From: Candidatus Hydrogenedentota bacterium
GTDB lineage: Bacteria; Hydrogenedentota; Hydrogenedentia; Hydrogenedentales; CAITNO01
Direction of reading: 5' to 3'
Assembly: GCA_007118765.1 (NCBI GenBank)
Contig: SKQZ01000391.1
Span: 1-14,915 of the forward strand
Length of the DNA stretch: 14,915 nucleotides
Numbering within the stretch: position 1 is the first letter of the stretch; each line of letters starts with the position of its first letter. Both the position numbers and the translations under genes were made by a program. Of the stretch, positions 14,871 to 14,915 are shown in pieces. Under the pieces are notes generated by a model. The model was not told where the DNA came from and searched no databases. It saw only the letters and a program-made list of their open reading frames with translations.

Positions 14871-14909
14871 GGTTAACCCGGATGTTTTACAGGGTTTCGT
14901 CGTGAACCT
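14871..14909. repeat. 39-bp direct repeat, copy 2
   Basis: It has the same orientation as copy 1 and starts 179 bp after it. Its left end extends to a perfect 12-bp palindrome, CGGGTTAACCCG, at 14869-14880. It is cut close to the right edge, so any further copies or a linked element would be outside the window. Confidence 0.85.
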
Positions 14910-14915
14910 TCGCGA

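Noticed and set aside
1..14915. CRISPR array, prophage, toxin-antitoxin or defence genes
   Set aside because: No regularly spaced repeats and no such gene families were seen. The two repeats at the right end are too few and 179 bp apart.

Overview
The window looks like a chromosomal segment of a Gram-negative (diderm) bacterium of moderate GC content. The diderm reading rests on a complete tripartite RND efflux system that includes an outer-membrane TolC-family lipoprotein, on lipoprotein signals in three exported proteins, and on a periplasmic-type glycerophosphodiesterase. I cannot name the phylum from sequence alone. The mix of an orphan DUF1349 protein, a TRAP system and a glycine-rich RRM protein would suit an uncultured planctomycete-, PVC- or Hydrogenedentes-like lineage, but that is a guess. 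Gene density is high and no CRISPR array, prophage or integrase was found.

Layout: (1) 1-616, minus: the first 205 codons of an RluA/RluD-type pseudouridine synthase that runs off the left edge. (2) 793-2187, minus: a MATE-family multidrug exporter. (3) 2188-2446: a divergent promoter region. (4) 2447-3280, plus: an exported glycerophosphodiester phosphodiesterase-family protein. (5) 3416-3770, plus: ssrA (tmRNA) with its own promoter and tag reading frame. (6) 3881-4195, plus: a small RRM/glycine-rich RNA-binding protein followed by a strong intrinsic terminator. (7) 4300-4884, plus: an orphan DUF1349 (concanavalin A-like) protein. (8) 5155-11601, plus: a four-gene efflux operon, TetR/CecR-type regulator - TolC-like outer-membrane factor - membrane-fusion protein - RND pump. 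(9) 11762-14664, plus: a complete three-gene TRAP uptake system (DctP, DctQ, DctM). (10) 14665-14915: no gene seen, but two copies of a 39-bp direct repeat 179 bp apart, each with a GGTTAACC core.

How the genes work together: the efflux operon has a canonical promoter whose -35 and spacer lie inside an imperfect palindrome, so the first gene (TetR-type) probably represses its own operon until a substrate binds. The three following genes encode all parts of an envelope-spanning exporter and are tightly coupled (ATG/stop overlaps or a 3-nt gap). The TRAP genes form a second compact unit for ion-driven uptake of a small, probably carboxylate, solute. ssrA (ribosome rescue), the pseudouridine synthase and the RRM protein are housekeeping or RNA-related genes.

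The most notable oddity is the RND pump. At the positions of the AcrB proton-relay residues D407, D408 and K940 it carries Thr399, Asn400 and Asn928, so a standard proton-relay mechanism cannot apply as written. Other points worth a look are a Glu-to-His change at a usual metal-ligand motif of the phosphodiesterase, the terminal direct repeats, and recurrent extended -10 promoters.
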